NCBI RefSeq assembly: GCF_037176765.1
Contig: NC_090034.1
Coordinates: 92,306,500 to 92,370,499, forward strand
Direction of reading: 5' to 3'
DNA length: 64,000 nt
Source of the DNA: Anolis sagrei
Lineage: Eukaryota > Chordata > Lepidosauria > Squamata > Anolidae
In this document: piece by piece, positions 1-10,627 of the stretch
Layout: every line of letters begins with the position of its first letter
How positions within the stretch are numbered: position 1 is the stretch's first letter
The notes under the pieces: generated by a model
Database searches by the model: none
The model's input: only the letters and a program-made list of their open reading frames with translations
Told to the model about the DNA's origin: nothing
Translations under genes and position numbers: made by a program

Positions 1-960
1 GAGAAACCAACTTACTAATAATAACAATAATAATAATAATAATAACAACAACAACTATCTTTTTATACCCCACCTCCATCTCCCTGAAGGGTCTCAGGGC
101 AGCTTACATGGGGACGAACCCAGACAAAGATAGTAGGGCTGGGTGGTTTCGTTTCGTTAATTCGTAATTCGTTAATAATTCGTTAATTTTTTTCAATTAC
201 AAAACGATAATGAACCATTCTGGAGCAATTATTTAAAAAAACGAATTTTCAAAAACGTTTTGTAAATGCTTCGTATTTTGATATTGTATTCATTTCGTTA
301 TTGTTTTGAGGTCGTTTCGTTATTATTTCCGCATGTCTGGGCCAGTTTTATGGTTTAATTAGTGAAAAAAATTTATAATATCACACCAACAGTCAACAAC
401 AGAGGGAGAGGGAAGCTTCAGAAGGTTTTGGAGGTTTTTTAGCGTATTTCGCGGTCGCGTCCGCCATTAATGAATCGATTCGTTATTGTTTCGGAAATCG
501 ATTCGTTAATTTTTTACCATTTACAAAATTTCGTAAATATCGAACTTTTTAAAAGGAAAATTTTGTAATTATTTTAAATATTGAAACAAAAAAAAACCCC
601 AAATACAAATCGATTTTAGAAACAATTTTTTCCGTTGTTACCCAGGCCTAAAAGATAGATTAAAACACAGAGCAATAAAATAATTCAGAAAAAACAAACG
701 CATCATAGTAACATAACACAACATCATAAAACAATCCATAGCCTGAACAGTAATAAATACTTAACTTGGAGGGCTAGGAGCTTGTGCAACAGTTTCAGGA
801 TGGGGGCTGGTGGAGAAGTCCAAAAGGTGATAATAGTTAGGTCTAGACAGGTAATGTCATCTGGCATTTTGAACGCCAAGTCTATAGGGCAGGGGACAGT
901 GATAAAATGCAGGAGCTGATAGTAAATTACAGTTAGCTTATTGCTTTGGGATAGATTCCA
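1..960 (-). mobile_element. L2-type LINE 3' end, interrupted by a hAT element
   Basis: The sequence opens with an AAT-rich tail and then the reverse complement of the L2 3' signature (tataccccacctccatctcc, followed by an AT-rich untranslated region). The same signature recurs throughout the window next to L2 reverse transcriptase remnants. A DNA transposon at 134-650 splits it. The 5' limit near 960 is approximate. Confidence 0.5.
134..650. mobile_element. Nonautonomous hAT-like transposon
   Basis: It is flanked by an 8-bp target duplication, aaagatag, at 126-133 and 651-658. The termini form an imperfect inverted repeat (TAGGGCTGGGTGG and, inverted, TAGGCCTGGGTAA). An 8-bp duplication and TAGGG-type ends are hAT hallmarks. 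The interior is AT-rich, has many ATTCGTTA-like subterminal repeats in both orientations, and has no transposase frame. It is inserted in an L2 end. Confidence 0.7.
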
Positions 961-984
961 TTATATTTAGAGGTAGAATGGGAA

Positions 985-1135
985 ACAAAGTATCTTCTAC
1001 ACTGCCATATAAAATCCAAATTATTTGCTTTGAATTGGATTATATGTCTGTGGAGACCCATATAATCCAGTTCAAAGCAGATAATGTGGATTATCTACTT
1101 TTGTAATCTGGATTATTTGGCAGTATAAATGGGGC
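985..1135. mobile_element. Short palindromic MITE (same family as 3615-3751)
   Basis: It starts tctacactgccatataaaat and contains the paired motifs ataatccagttcaaagcag and its inverse. The same palindromic family is seen at 3615-3751, 25584-25692, 43739-43860, 62045-62130 and 63835-63905. The ends are worn and no target duplication was confirmed for this copy. Confidence 0.55.
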
Positions 1136-1193
1136 ATCTCTCTCAAATTTCTTTGGGAAACGCATACTAACAGTCTCTTCATGTTTTCCACAG

Positions 1194-1328
1194 CTGCCTT
1201 GGTGTTTTTAGCTATGAGTGTTTACACCATTCGCATTTCCACCCATGCAGTCAGCAGAACAGGGAAGGTCACATACCAATGGACTTTCTACTTTGCCTGG
1301 ACGAGCTGCCCTCTCTTCATTTTAAGTG
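1194..1328 (+). CDS. Penultimate coding exon of a PMP22/claudin-superfamily tetraspan gene
   Basis: This 135-nt exon runs from an AG acceptor (ttttccacag) to a GT donor (gtaagc) and has phase 1 at both ends. It encodes about 45 residues: the third membrane segment (ALVFLAMSVYT), a short extracellular loop (KVTYQWTFYFAWT) and the start of the fourth membrane segment (CPLFILSG). Its length, phases and W-x-FYxAW pattern match exon 3 of the NKG7-like gene at 54752-54886, which is also 135 nt. It should splice to 4619-4881, where the fourth membrane segment continues as FFGLMAHQW. Earlier exons would lie to the left of the window. The exact family member (LIM2-, CLDND2- or EMP-like) cannot be decided from two exons. 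Confidence 0.72.
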
Positions 1329-2089
1329 GTAAGCTGGAGAAACGTTACAGGTTGTTTATCACCTGGGATCTGCTGGGATGGTGGCTCTTTCCATTTTGGC
1401 CAGAACTTGTTAGAATAGAGTGGATATTCAACTGTGTGTGGAATGCTGAATATTTCAGCTGACTTGATGCTTAGAATGGTGGGACCAGTTATCTAAAGAC
1501 AGCCAGCTTGGTGTCTTCCAGGTACATGTAGCTACATGTCCCACTATCCCCAACCACCATGGCCTTATTATACTAAAACACAATCAAATAGAGCAATACA
1601 AGTTGGGTATTGTTCTATTTCTTGAGACCAGAAGTGTTCTGTATTGTGGATTTTTCAGTTTTTAGAATAAATATAATGAAATATTTTGAAGATGGGACCC
1701 AAGTCAAAACAAGGAATTGATATATACCATATATATATGGCATATATCAATATTTTTATACACAATATTTTTAAAAATAATTTTGTGCATGAAGCAAGGT
1801 TTATATACATTGAACCATAAGGAAGCCAAAGTGTCACTTCCTCACCCACCAATGAGAATAATAATTATTTGAATTTCAGAAGTCCAAATAATAGATATTC
1901 AATCTGTACAAAGGTATCCTTCAGCACACTGACTTCCTCTATAATTTGTTGTTGGCTGGGATTATGGTTTTAACTTTTCTTCATTTAACCTGTAAAATGC
2001 CCAAGTCAACACTGCACTGTTGCCATTATTGTAAAAGTAACCCAACTCTACTTTACCAGGCAACAGCCACAATAAACATTCAGAGTGCA

Positions 2090-2560
2090 TCATTGTGTTG
2101 TCAAAGGCTTTCAGGTTGGATTGACTGGGTTGCTGTGAATTTTCCATACTGTATGGCCATGTTCCAGAAGCATTCTCTCCTGAAATTTCACCCACATCTA
2201 GGGCAGGCATCCTCAGATGTTGTGAAGTCTGTTGGAAACTAGGCAAGTGGGGGTTATATATCTGTGGAATGTCCGGGGTGGGAGAAATATCTCTTGTCTT
2301 TTTGAGGCAAAAGTGAATATTGCAATTGGCCAGCTTGATTAGCATTTAATGGCCTTTCACCTTCAAAGCCTGGTTGCTTCCTGCCTGGGGGGGAATCCTT
2401 TGTTGGGTGGTGTTAGCTGGTCCTGATTGTTTCCTGTCTAGAATTCCCCTCATAACCTATGAGGATGCCTGCCATAGATGTGAGTGAAACATCAGGAGAG
2501 AATGTTTCTGGAACATGGCCATACAGCCTGGAAAACTCACAGGAATCCAGAGTGCATCAT
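2090..2560. mobile_element. Two inverted fragments of a Penelope-like repeat with hammerhead-like motif
   Basis: The plus strand at 2455-2510 reads gaggatgcctgccatagatg and then gtgaaacatcaggagagaat. The minus strand at 2176-2225 reads ctgaggatgcctgccctaga and then gtgaaatttcagg. A better preserved copy of this motif is at 51972-52023 on the minus strand. The flank at 2225-2450 looks like the body of the same repeat. Assignment to Penelope-like elements rests on the motif and is an inference. Confidence 0.45.
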
Positions 2561-2990
2561 ATTGATGTTTCTACACCTCTTCCTACCCATGATCTCTGGT
2601 GCAAGAAGGATTTGGGACTGGGATCCTGTTTCTGATTCTCACACTGGATATCGTTGGCAGGAGGGAGGTGGACTGTCACTATTATGTGCCCCAATTGGCA
2701 GGAAAATAGACCTCTTTTGCACACAGCAGCTGCGGGCCAAGAAACAGCTTAGTATGCCTAACTAAGTTAAGTATGCCTAACTAAACAGTTTACCTACTAT
2801 CTTGACCAGGATTTTTAAATACCATGTTGTAAAGAGGAGGTTAAACTGCTGCCACCAATTGTGAAGGTGCGAGTGGTAAAACACCCACTGCCACCTAATC
2901 TATGAGGGAAGCCAGGCAACGATCTATATTAACCTAGGAGCTATCTTATAAAGGGACTGTGAATTACAGAAGGCTTTGTTTCAGTGATAG

Positions 2991-3595
2991 TGTAGCGTTT
3001 ACTTTCCTGGCTTGACTTTACTATTGCAGGCTGTTCAGCTTAGAAGAAACTGTATCAGGCAAGGCTTGAGGAAGACAGTAACAAGTTTATTTTAACAGCA
3101 GTATAATAAGTTTAACTGTTTCTTCACAAGAGGCACAAATCTTGATGGTTACAATAGTAATGTTTCATGAGTAATCTCAGGCACAGACTTCAAGAAGTTT
3201 CTTTAAGCAGATGTAACCCTTCTGGACAACTGCCCTAATATAACAAATAAGCTAAAAGGCTTATTTTAACAGAATTCCCTATAGCACACTGGCTACAGAC
3301 ACATTCCCTGAATCTCCACCCAGAGACCCAGTCCTCTCAGCAGCTCTTGGCGTACTAATTCCCTGTTTCTCCCACTAGAGAAATCAGTCCCTTCCTGTAG
3401 CTCACCGGCTTACAACTGGCTTTTTAAAACAGCTGCCTCCTGAAGAGGCAGTTGGCTCCGCCCCTGTTGCTATGGCAACTCAGCTAACGCCAAGCCACCA
3501 TCCCCCACAAAACATAATCTCCCATACTTACCATCCCTAAACCACTGTCCAAACTACACATAACCACAGAAATAAAACTTACACATCGTCACACA
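2991..3595 (-). mobile_element. Solo LTR fossil
   Basis: About 605 bp bounded by TG and CA, with an AATAAA-type signal near the inferred 3' end on the minus strand and a GC-box-like ctccgcccct stretch in the inferred U3. No internal retroviral or gypsy coding region adjoins it, so it reads as a solo LTR. The family is not assigned. It shares organisation with the LTR-derived stretch at 23420-24690. Confidence 0.45.
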
Positions 3596-3614
3596 TGTGT
3601 CCTAGTGCTTCTTA

Positions 3615-3751
3615 GGGCCCTTCCACACAGCCATATAACCCAGAATATCAAGGTAGATACCACAATATCTGCTTTGAACTGGGTTATATGAGTCCACACT
3701 GCCATATAATTCAGTTCAACGTGGATCTTATACAGCTGTGTGGAAGGGGCC
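3615..3751. mobile_element. MITE with TTA target duplication (Harbinger-like)
   Basis: A 137-bp element with inverted ends gggcccttccacacagc and gctgtgtggaaggggcc, flanked by TTA at 3612-3614 and 3752-3754. A three-base TWA target duplication is typical of PIF/Harbinger elements. The interior is a near palindrome with ggttatatg and ccatataa repeats. It has no coding capacity. Confidence 0.7.
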
Positions 3752-4618
3752 TTAGTCATTTTGATCCTAGGATAGAGTTACCATATGAAATCAGTGACAA
3801 GATTCTTGTCTCATTTGTTAGTATGTAGAAGACAGAATTTCAGCAGGTCTTCGATGAGCAATACCCGCTGAATGTCCCTATTCAATTTTACTGTTAGTGG
3901 GACAGGAGCTATGTCCTTTATTTCACCCAGCAACCCCATGCCAGGATGCAGACTATAATAAACACTAGAATACCGCTGGGCAACTATAGCAGATCTGGAG
4001 GACAATTTGCTTCCCTAGGACTGCGCAAATAGTCAAAAATGCCAAAAGGTATTAAAACGAAACAAATCTAGAAGTGACCACAAGTCAACTTTTGACTTTG
4101 AAAAACAGATCATTTTATGCTAAACTCTGCAGAGAGGCTCTCCAATCTCTTTGAAAGAGTCAACTGTACTTGATCTTATCCAAAAGAGTCAACTGCACTT
4201 GTGTCTTTGTATACTTTTACTTTTTATATGGTCAGAGGACTAATCAATAAACAAATCTAACCATCTACCTACCTACCAGAGTCATTTGACCCTTTGAGGA
4301 GCCATAAATTAAGAAGCACGGGAGTACCTTGAGGGGTACATATGGCTCCAAAGTTGCACCTCATTCCCCTGTGTATCTAATGCAAATTTGCATGATGCTG
4401 AGAAATATAAGAGATTAGTGCCTTATGTCCTTTACAACCTTTATAAAACAGGGACCAGATTTTCCCATCATTCCTCATCATTAGCCATACAAACTATTTC
4501 TAATGGGAGTTGTCACCCAACAAAATTCAGAAGAGCACCAAATCTCTACCTCTGCCCAAAGTAAACGAACCCAAGGCTGGATCATCTCACTCCCTTGCTT
4601 TGGGTCTTTCTGCTGCAG

Positions 4619-4881
4619 GTTTCTTTGGACTGATGGCTCACCAGTGGGTTTTGATACAAGTGGCTTCCTTGTCTGACAAGGACAGCACAACCTCTTCATC
4701 TTCCGGGAGCTGGACCACAGCCTCATCCAGCTATGCTGATGAAGAAGAAGAGGAAGAAGAGGAAGAAGAGGAGGAAGAGGAGGAAGAGGAGAGAGAAGGA
4801 GCAGAAAACGAAATACTGCCTGACAATCCTAAACTAATTTCTATCAGGCCTTCTACAGCTAGGCTCTCTTTGGTTGCATAA
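4619..4881 (+). CDS. Terminal coding exon of the tetraspan gene, with poly-Glu tail
   Basis: The exon follows a good acceptor (tttctgctgcag) and enters in phase 1, as needed to join 1194-1328. It encodes the end of the fourth membrane segment (FFGLMAHQWVLIQVA) and a long, probably cytosolic tail: a Ser/Thr-rich stretch, then 17 consecutive Glu codons (4741-4791, mixed GAA and GAG), then about 29 residues ending RLSLVA and TAA. PMP22/claudin proteins often have short tails, so about 80 residues with a large acidic run is unusual. The mixed Glu codons suggest an old, partly stabilised trinucleotide repeat. The tail could recruit basic or calcium-binding partners, but nothing in the sequence shows that. 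Confidence 0.7.
4741..4791 (+). repeat. Coding GAA/GAG trinucleotide repeat
   Basis: Seventeen in-frame Glu codons inside the terminal exon of the tetraspan gene. Mixed GAA and GAG triplets and the intact frame argue for coding use rather than a silent microsatellite. Confidence 0.9.
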
Positions 4882-5935
4882 TGAGGATTTACAGTTATCC
4901 ATGGGTGCTATGAGATTCTAGATCACTGAACTGTATGCATAGGTGGAGATGAGTGAGAGGATCTGTGTGTGAACATGTGTGTGAAAGATGTTGAGTGGGT
5001 GGAGCAATTCTCAGAGTGAGTCAATTGTCCTTTATTGGCAATATTAAAGAATGATTCATGATATCTGATTTCTTGTTTCCATTGCTTTTTTTCTTTCTTT
5101 CTAAAGCATGAATTTTCAATTATTTTAACCAACCCTCCATTCGTTGGTTTTTTTTTGCCCCCCCTCAATACTCAAAATAATCAATACTGTCGATTGTTGT
5201 AATTGTGCTTGTTGCTAACTGCTGTTTAGTAGACTTTGGTTTGTGGCAACCTATGAATGAGAGACTTCCCAATCAACCTTTCAACAGTTCAGATCTTGAA
5301 GACTCAGAGCCAGCCATGACTTTCTTGATGGAGTCTATCCATCTGGAATGCAATCCTCCTCTTTTCCAGCTGCCCTATGAAACATTATTGTCTTTTCTAG
5401 TGAGTTGGGTCTTCTCATAATATGAACAGCGTACAACAGTCTGTGTCTAGTCATCTTGCTTTCTAGGAAAAGTTCAGATTTGATTTGTTCGAGGACTTGT
5501 TTAAGCTAAAAATTTTCCCGTTTCTGAAGACCATGGATACCAAGGGTCACCTGGTGACTTCCACTAATGTCTAATGTTTCGCATCAGAAATCGGAATCTC
5601 ACCAATTAGAACAATTATAAACTTTTAAATTAAAAATTATTTTATTGATGTTGTTATAATATAAAAAAGGAGTTAGTAAAGAGAGGTCTAGAAGGTGAAA
5701 CAGATGATATTTGCTTTCTTAGTGAGTAGATCTGGATAGACTGAAGGTCATCTTCCCTATCCCTGCCCTCTCTTATTTTTATTTTTCCCTCCCCCCCCCT
5801 TTTTAAAGAGAAGGATGTATAAAAAGGGAGTGTGCAGATAAAAGCAATGTTACATGGAAATGGAGTGTGTATAAATATGAGCACCAATGGAAACTATGTG
5901 TAAGCAAAATATTGTAAAGCTGAAACAATAAAAAA
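4882..5935. other. 3' UTR and intergenic DNA, no further gene seen
   Basis: Beyond the probable 3' UTR this stretch is AT-rich, with a T-run near 5145 and a C-run near 5790. I see no conserved reading frame and no clear element boundary. Confidence 0.4.
5043..5048 (+). terminator. Candidate poly(A) signal (ATTAAA) of the tetraspan gene
   Basis: ATTAAA about 160 bases after the stop codon, followed by a T-rich stretch at 5080-5155. It is the nearest signal variant to the stop. A canonical AATAAA lies only at about 5928. Confidence 0.35.
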
Positions 5936-6404
5936 GCCCTAAATAGTTCTGGCTCAATTTACCTATCTGAACGCATCTTCCCTTTTGAACCATCAAAGAC
6001 CTGAAGATAATCTGGGGGGAGGTGGCTGCTCTTGTTACCACCATGAGTACATTTGGTGGGTACGACTGACAGGGCGTTCTCGATGGTGGCCCCTCAGTTA
6101 TGGAACGCCCTGCCTATAGATATTAGATTGGCCCTTTCCCTTTTCACATTCCGGAAAAAAGTCAAGACATGGCTTTTTGAGTAAGCATTTGCAAATGCAG
6201 AGTAACTTACATAGGACAACGGAATGACTAGACCGGACAACAGTTTTAACAAGGAGACACTATGTATTTATATTTTATTGATTTGGATTAGTTTTTATCA
6301 TATGTAATGTTTTAATTGTATTTATGATATTGTAAGCATAGAATTTTATCTTGTAAACTGCCTTGAGTTGCCTGCGGGCTGAGAAAGGCAGTATACAAAT
6401 ACAG

Positions 6405-6443
<39 letters not shown>
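5936..6443 (+). mobile_element. L2 LINE 3' fragment with AAAT tail
   Basis: The worn reverse transcriptase C-terminal region (the counterpart of the [13 protein letters not shown] region of better copies) is followed by the L2 3' UTR signature and a run of aaat repeats at 6404-6443. It lies just left of the sulfotransferase duplication. Confidence 0.65.
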
Positions 6444-6939
6444 AATTAAAACTGTATATAAAAAAAGAAATGCTTGGGCTGTTTGCCCTTGAAGAGAGTG
6501 CCCCTAAGATCAAAGGGTAGTTATTTTTCCAATCAAGTTCAAAGTATCCATCTGCATAAGTGATATGCAAAAAGGGTAATATTTTAGATCTGGCCCAATG
6601 GTACCATGTTCCCCCCTCCCTTGGAAATTTGCACTTTCTGAGCAGAAATGTTATTTTCTACACATAAAGTGTGACCTTCTGCAGAGAAAGGCGTCCTTTT
6701 CAGAAAACATATCATGTTAGAATACTCCAGAAAATATATCACATTATAAGGAGCAGTTTGATTAAATTATCTCTTCTTTCCCATGATAATGAAATTAACC
6801 AGTTTTTAACCTTTGTACTAAGATAAGAAATCTGTTGAACATGTTTGCCCTTGCTTAAAGCTCTGCCCTAGAACTACTTAATGCCACAGAAGTAAGTCAC
6901 TGAAGTTGCAGGAGAACAGTTGTTGTTTCCTCTGGGCTG

Positions 6940-7535
6940 CCATATTGTACTCAAAACCCCTAAACGATTCCGGCCCAGTTTACTTGTCCAAACATATCTT
7001 CCTCTATGATCACCTTGGGGTCTACGATCATCAGGGGAGGTCCTGCTCTCGATCCCACCATGCTAGCAAGTGCGACTGGTGGAGATGAGAGACAGGGCCT
7101 TCTCGGTAGTGGCCACCCATCTGTGGAATACATTCCCCAGTGAAATCAGGTCAACTCCATCTCTCCTATCCTTCAGAAAAAAACACAAGTCTTGGCTCTG
7201 GGACCAAGCAGTCAGGCAGCTGGCTGAGCAACAACAGTAATGACTTGTGAGAATTGTCAATGAAGAGACCTCGGACTGGAGCTCTGGACTATGATTTGGA
7301 TTTGTGGACTCAGACTCAGTTGTGTTAATATTTTAAGGGCCATTATTTTTAATGTATTTAAATGTATTTTTTACTGTTGTTGGCGTGTTCATGTTAATTG
7401 TTGTGCTGTAATTGTTCTTTGTCAGCATCTAATGGTTGCCAATTAATTGTAAACCACCCTGAGTCCCCCTTCAGGGGTTGAGAAGGATGGGAGATAAATG
7501 TTTTAAATAAATAAATAAATAAATAAATAAAATAT
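6940..7535 (+). mobile_element. L2 LINE 3' end shared by both blocks
   Basis: The reverse transcriptase tail ([17 protein letters not shown]-like in translation) is followed by the UTR signature caccctgagtcccccttcag and an aaat tail. The same copy in block B is at 27140-27915, so this insertion predates the duplication. Confidence 0.7.
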
Positions 7536-8144
7536 GACCAACCTGGTTATGCCTTCCCCTAGCCTCCAAACATCTGTGGAGTCATAATCCATATTGAGAG
7601 TGCCTTCCAAATAGAGTAGGTCTGGACACCTGTTTGAGCAGAGTGATTTACCCAACCATGAAGATACATTATCTCAGCCACCAGCACTATTCCTTCTTTC
7701 TCCCCATGAACACATCCCATTTTGCCTGGACAACTCTGCTTCTCTACTACCTGAAAGTATATGAGTATATCCCCTTTCCCTTCTCAAACTTGTGTGTGCA
7801 TGTCATCGTGTCTGTGTACTGAATCTGGTGCCAGATTGTTGAGAGAAATAAAACACACCCACACCAGACCACAGAGGGAACCAAATGTATACTGTTTTGT
7901 CAGATGATGTATCCAAGGGAGAGAAGGGTGTGGAAGGCTGTCAGCATGCATTTTATTGAGATTAACTGTATTTCCTGCATGCCATCCCTATTATTTGAAG
8001 AACATTGTAAAGAACTACCAGCTGAATTTATCCTTCTTCTCCTCCCTTCCCTCACTGCTACTTTTCTTCATTCAGAGTGCTGTTTTCTTGTTATATTTTT
8101 CATTGGTTAAACTTTACTGATCAGTTGGCAAGCTCATGCAATAG

Positions 8145-8155
8145 AATAAAAGGGG
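8145..8155 (+). promoter_or_regulatory. TATA-like box of sulfotransferase copy A
   Basis: AATAAAAGGGG lies about 30 bases before a conserved segment that ends in a splice donor. The box and its surroundings are preserved in block B at 28836-28846. This is a prediction from spacing and conservation. Confidence 0.4.
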
Positions 8156-8175
8156 AGACCAAAGATCAAGGCAGT

Positions 8176-8216
8176 GGATGGAAGTGCATGAGACTGGCTG
8201 GCAAACACATTCTGAG
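8176..8216 (+). other. Candidate noncoding first exon of sulfotransferase copy A
   Basis: The segment ends tctgag|gtaagtagag, a strong donor. It is well preserved in block B, where the donor reads gtgagt. The first coding exon opens at a clear acceptor one base before its ATG, so a spliced 5' UTR exon is needed. Sulfotransferase genes commonly have such an exon. The 5' end is inferred from the TATA-like box. Confidence 0.45.
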
Positions 8217-8389
8217 GTAAGTAGAGACTTTTGGAGGGCCATCAAGAAAAGAGGGTCTGTGTTTTTTAGGAATAAGATTTTCAGGTGCCTGTGGTCCATT
8301 GAATACCAAAGGTATCTTCTTTCATTCAAAATGCCTTCAGTGTTCAAGGAGTTCCCTGGAACATCTAACTTGAAACAAATGCCTTAGCA

Positions 8390-10200
8390 GCTGGCTTATT
8401 AGCTTTAAATATATTTAAAGCTTTAGATAGTATATCTTGGCCTGCTTTAAAAGTGATATTGGAGAAATTTGAATTTGGAGAAAGATATAGAAGTTTAATT
8501 GGCAAACTGTATTCAAAAATTGTGGTTCAATAATGGTGAATGATAGCCTAACAGAAAAAAATAAGTATTACCCAAGGTAAGAGATAGGGATGCCTCCTTT
8601 CCTCAATTTTGTTTGCAGTAATATTGTAAATATTAGCTAACATAATTATAGAATATATTCACATAAAAGGAATAGGAATTAAGGAAAATTGAAGGATAAA
8701 TTTATTCACAGGTGATATTCTTTTAATGGTTGAAAACCCAATACAACAGTGGGGAAAACTGAAGCTTATTTAACAGAGTTTCGAAGAATAACAGGCCTCT
8801 GACAAAGTTAACTAGAAATCGGAACAAGTCAGAAATGTTATTATTCAACTATCAGGAAGAAGAGGGTTACAAGCTGGAGAGATGCGGGGAATGCCGTGGA
8901 TGTAGCGTACCTGGATTTCAGTAAGGCCTTCAACAAGGTCCCTCATGACCTTTTGGCAAACTAACTAGTCCAATGTGGGCTAGGCAAAACTATGGTGTGG
9001 TGGATCAGTAATTGGTTAAATGGACGAACCCAGAGGGTGCTCACCAATGCTTCCTCTTCATCCTGGAAAGAAGTGACAAGTGGAGTGCCGCAGGGTTCCG
9101 TCTTGGGCCCGGTCCTGTTCAACATCTTTATTAATGACTTAGATGAAGGGCTAGAAGGCATGATCATCAAGTTTTCAGATGACACCAAATTGGGAGGGAT
9201 AGCCAATACTCCAGAGGACAGGAGCAGGATTCAAAACGATCTTGACAGATTAGAGAGATGGGCCAAAACTAACAAAATAAAGTTCAACAGTGACAAATGT
9301 AAGATACTCCACTTTGGCAGGAAAAACAAAATGCAAAGATACAGAATGGGGGACAATACCTGGCTCGAGAGCAGTACGTGTGAAAAAGATCTTGGAGTCC
9401 TCATGGACAACAAGTTAAACATGAGCCAACAATGTGATGCGGCAGCAAAAAAAGCCAATGGGATTTTGGCCTGCATCAATAGGAGAATAGTGTCTAGATC
9501 TAGGGAAGTAATGCTACCCCTCGATTCTGCTTTGGTTAGACCACACCTGGAATATTGTGTCCAATTCTGGGCACCACAGTTCAAGAGAGATATTGACAAG
9601 CTGGAATGTGTCCAGAGGAGGGCGACTAAAATGACCAAAGGTCTGGAGAGCAAGCCCTATGAGGAGCGGCTTAAGGAGCTGGGCATGTTTAGCCTGAAGA
9701 AGAGAAGGTTGAGAGGAGATATGATAGCCATGTATAAATATGTGAGAGGAAACCACAGGGAGGAGGGAGCAAGCTTGTTTTCTGCTTCCCTGGAGACTAG
9801 GACACGAAACAGTGGCTTCAAACTACAAGAAAGGAGATTCCATCTGAACAAGAGGAAGAACTTCCTGACTGTGAGAGCCATTCAGCAGTGGAACTCTCTG
9901 CCCCGGAGTGTGGTGGAGGCTCCTTCTTTGGAAGCTTTTAAACAGAGGCTGGATGGCCATCTGTCAAGGGTGATTTGAATGCAATATTCCTGCTTGGACT
10001 GGATGGGGGATTGGACTGGATGGCCCATGAGGTCTCCTCCAACTCTTTGATTCTATGATTCTATAAGAGGAAAAAAAATAAAGCAGGAGGGAAAATTTGT
10101 AGGAATAAACATACTAAAGAATTAGAGAATTTAAGAGATAAATGATTTTACTAAACTAAGAAAGAAAATGAATATAAAACTGTTAGAACATGCTGAACTT
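8390..10200 (+). mobile_element. L1 LINE ORF2 reverse transcriptase fossil, split by a CR1
   Basis: The translation recalls L1 reverse transcriptase: a KFEFGERYRSLIGKLYS segment, an ITQG...GCL..S.LFAV segment, an LFTGDILLMVENP segment where YADD would be, and later INILKN and ELKLSWFGWIG-like patches. Frames are interrupted. The same copy is in block B at 29075-29600, so it predates the duplication. CR1 DNA at 8866-10064 interrupts it only in block A. Confidence 0.6.
8866..10064 (+). mobile_element. CR1 LINE, 5'-truncated, inserted after the duplication
   Basis: A 1.2 kb CR1 3' half. A 328-codon frame at 8992-9978 encodes the reverse transcriptase and its C-terminal part: SGVPQGSVLGPVLFNIFIND, FSDDTKLGG (the F-DD catalytic box), [21 protein letters not shown] and [15 protein letters not shown]. 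One in-frame stop separates the upstream AVDVAYLDFSKAFNKVPHD piece from it. The 3' end has the CR1 hallmark ttctatgattctat. Target duplication aagagg lies at 8860-8865 and 10065-10070, and block B has the empty site near 29530. The long frame shows it is a fairly young copy, though it cannot move on its own. Confidence 0.92.
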
Positions 10201-10353
10201 AAGCTATCATGGTTTGGTTGGATAGGATTGATTAAAGGCTCCTCCCTAAACTACAAAACCCAGAATTCTGCAGGACGCAAAAACCTGATTTGAAGTGGAT
10301 TTTTTCTCTAGTGTGATAGGGTCCTATGCTTGGAATTATCTGTTCCTGAATAA

Positions 10354-10356
<3 letters not shown>

Positions 10357-10391
<35 letters not shown>
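10357..10391. repeat. (AT)n microsatellite
   Basis: An uninterrupted AT run about 90 bases upstream of the first coding exon of copy A. It is absent from the matching place in block B, which reads aaaatattttttaaaagg. Confidence 0.9.
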
Positions 10392-10396
<5 letters not shown>

Positions 10397-10423
10397 GGAA
10401 ATATCCTGAATGCCACATCACAA

Positions 10424-10480
10424 TGTCTCTCTCTCTCTCTCTCTTTCTCTCATATTCTCTCCATCCCTTCCCCTTTCTCA
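10424..10480 (+). repeat. (CT)n tract serving as splice acceptor polypyrimidine tract
   Basis: A CT repeat and C/T-rich run leads directly into ttctcag, the acceptor of the first coding exon. Block B has a longer CT run at the same place (29978-30040). The repeat length sits inside the splicing signal. Confidence 0.7.
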
Positions 10481-10482
10481 GC

Positions 10483-10627
10483 ATGTCTGAATCAGATATA
10501 ACATATTTCACTCATAAGGGGATCTTGTTCACCCCTGTGGGAACTTCAGTGGAAATACTGAATTATGTGGAAAATGAATTCCAGTTGTTCGATGATGATA
10601 TTGTGACTGTCACATATCCAAAGTCAG
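10483..10627 (+). CDS. SULT copy A coding exon 1
   Basis: Residues 1-48 and the first base of Gly49. ATG follows the acceptor ttctcag by one base, and the donor is gtcagt. It ends within the YPKSG loop, the usual intron position for the family. Confidence 0.88.

Noticed and set aside
8992-9978. 328-codon open frame as a host gene
   Set aside because: It encodes CR1 reverse transcriptase (FSDDTKL, VPQGSVLGP), has a CR1 tail and target duplication, and is absent from block B.
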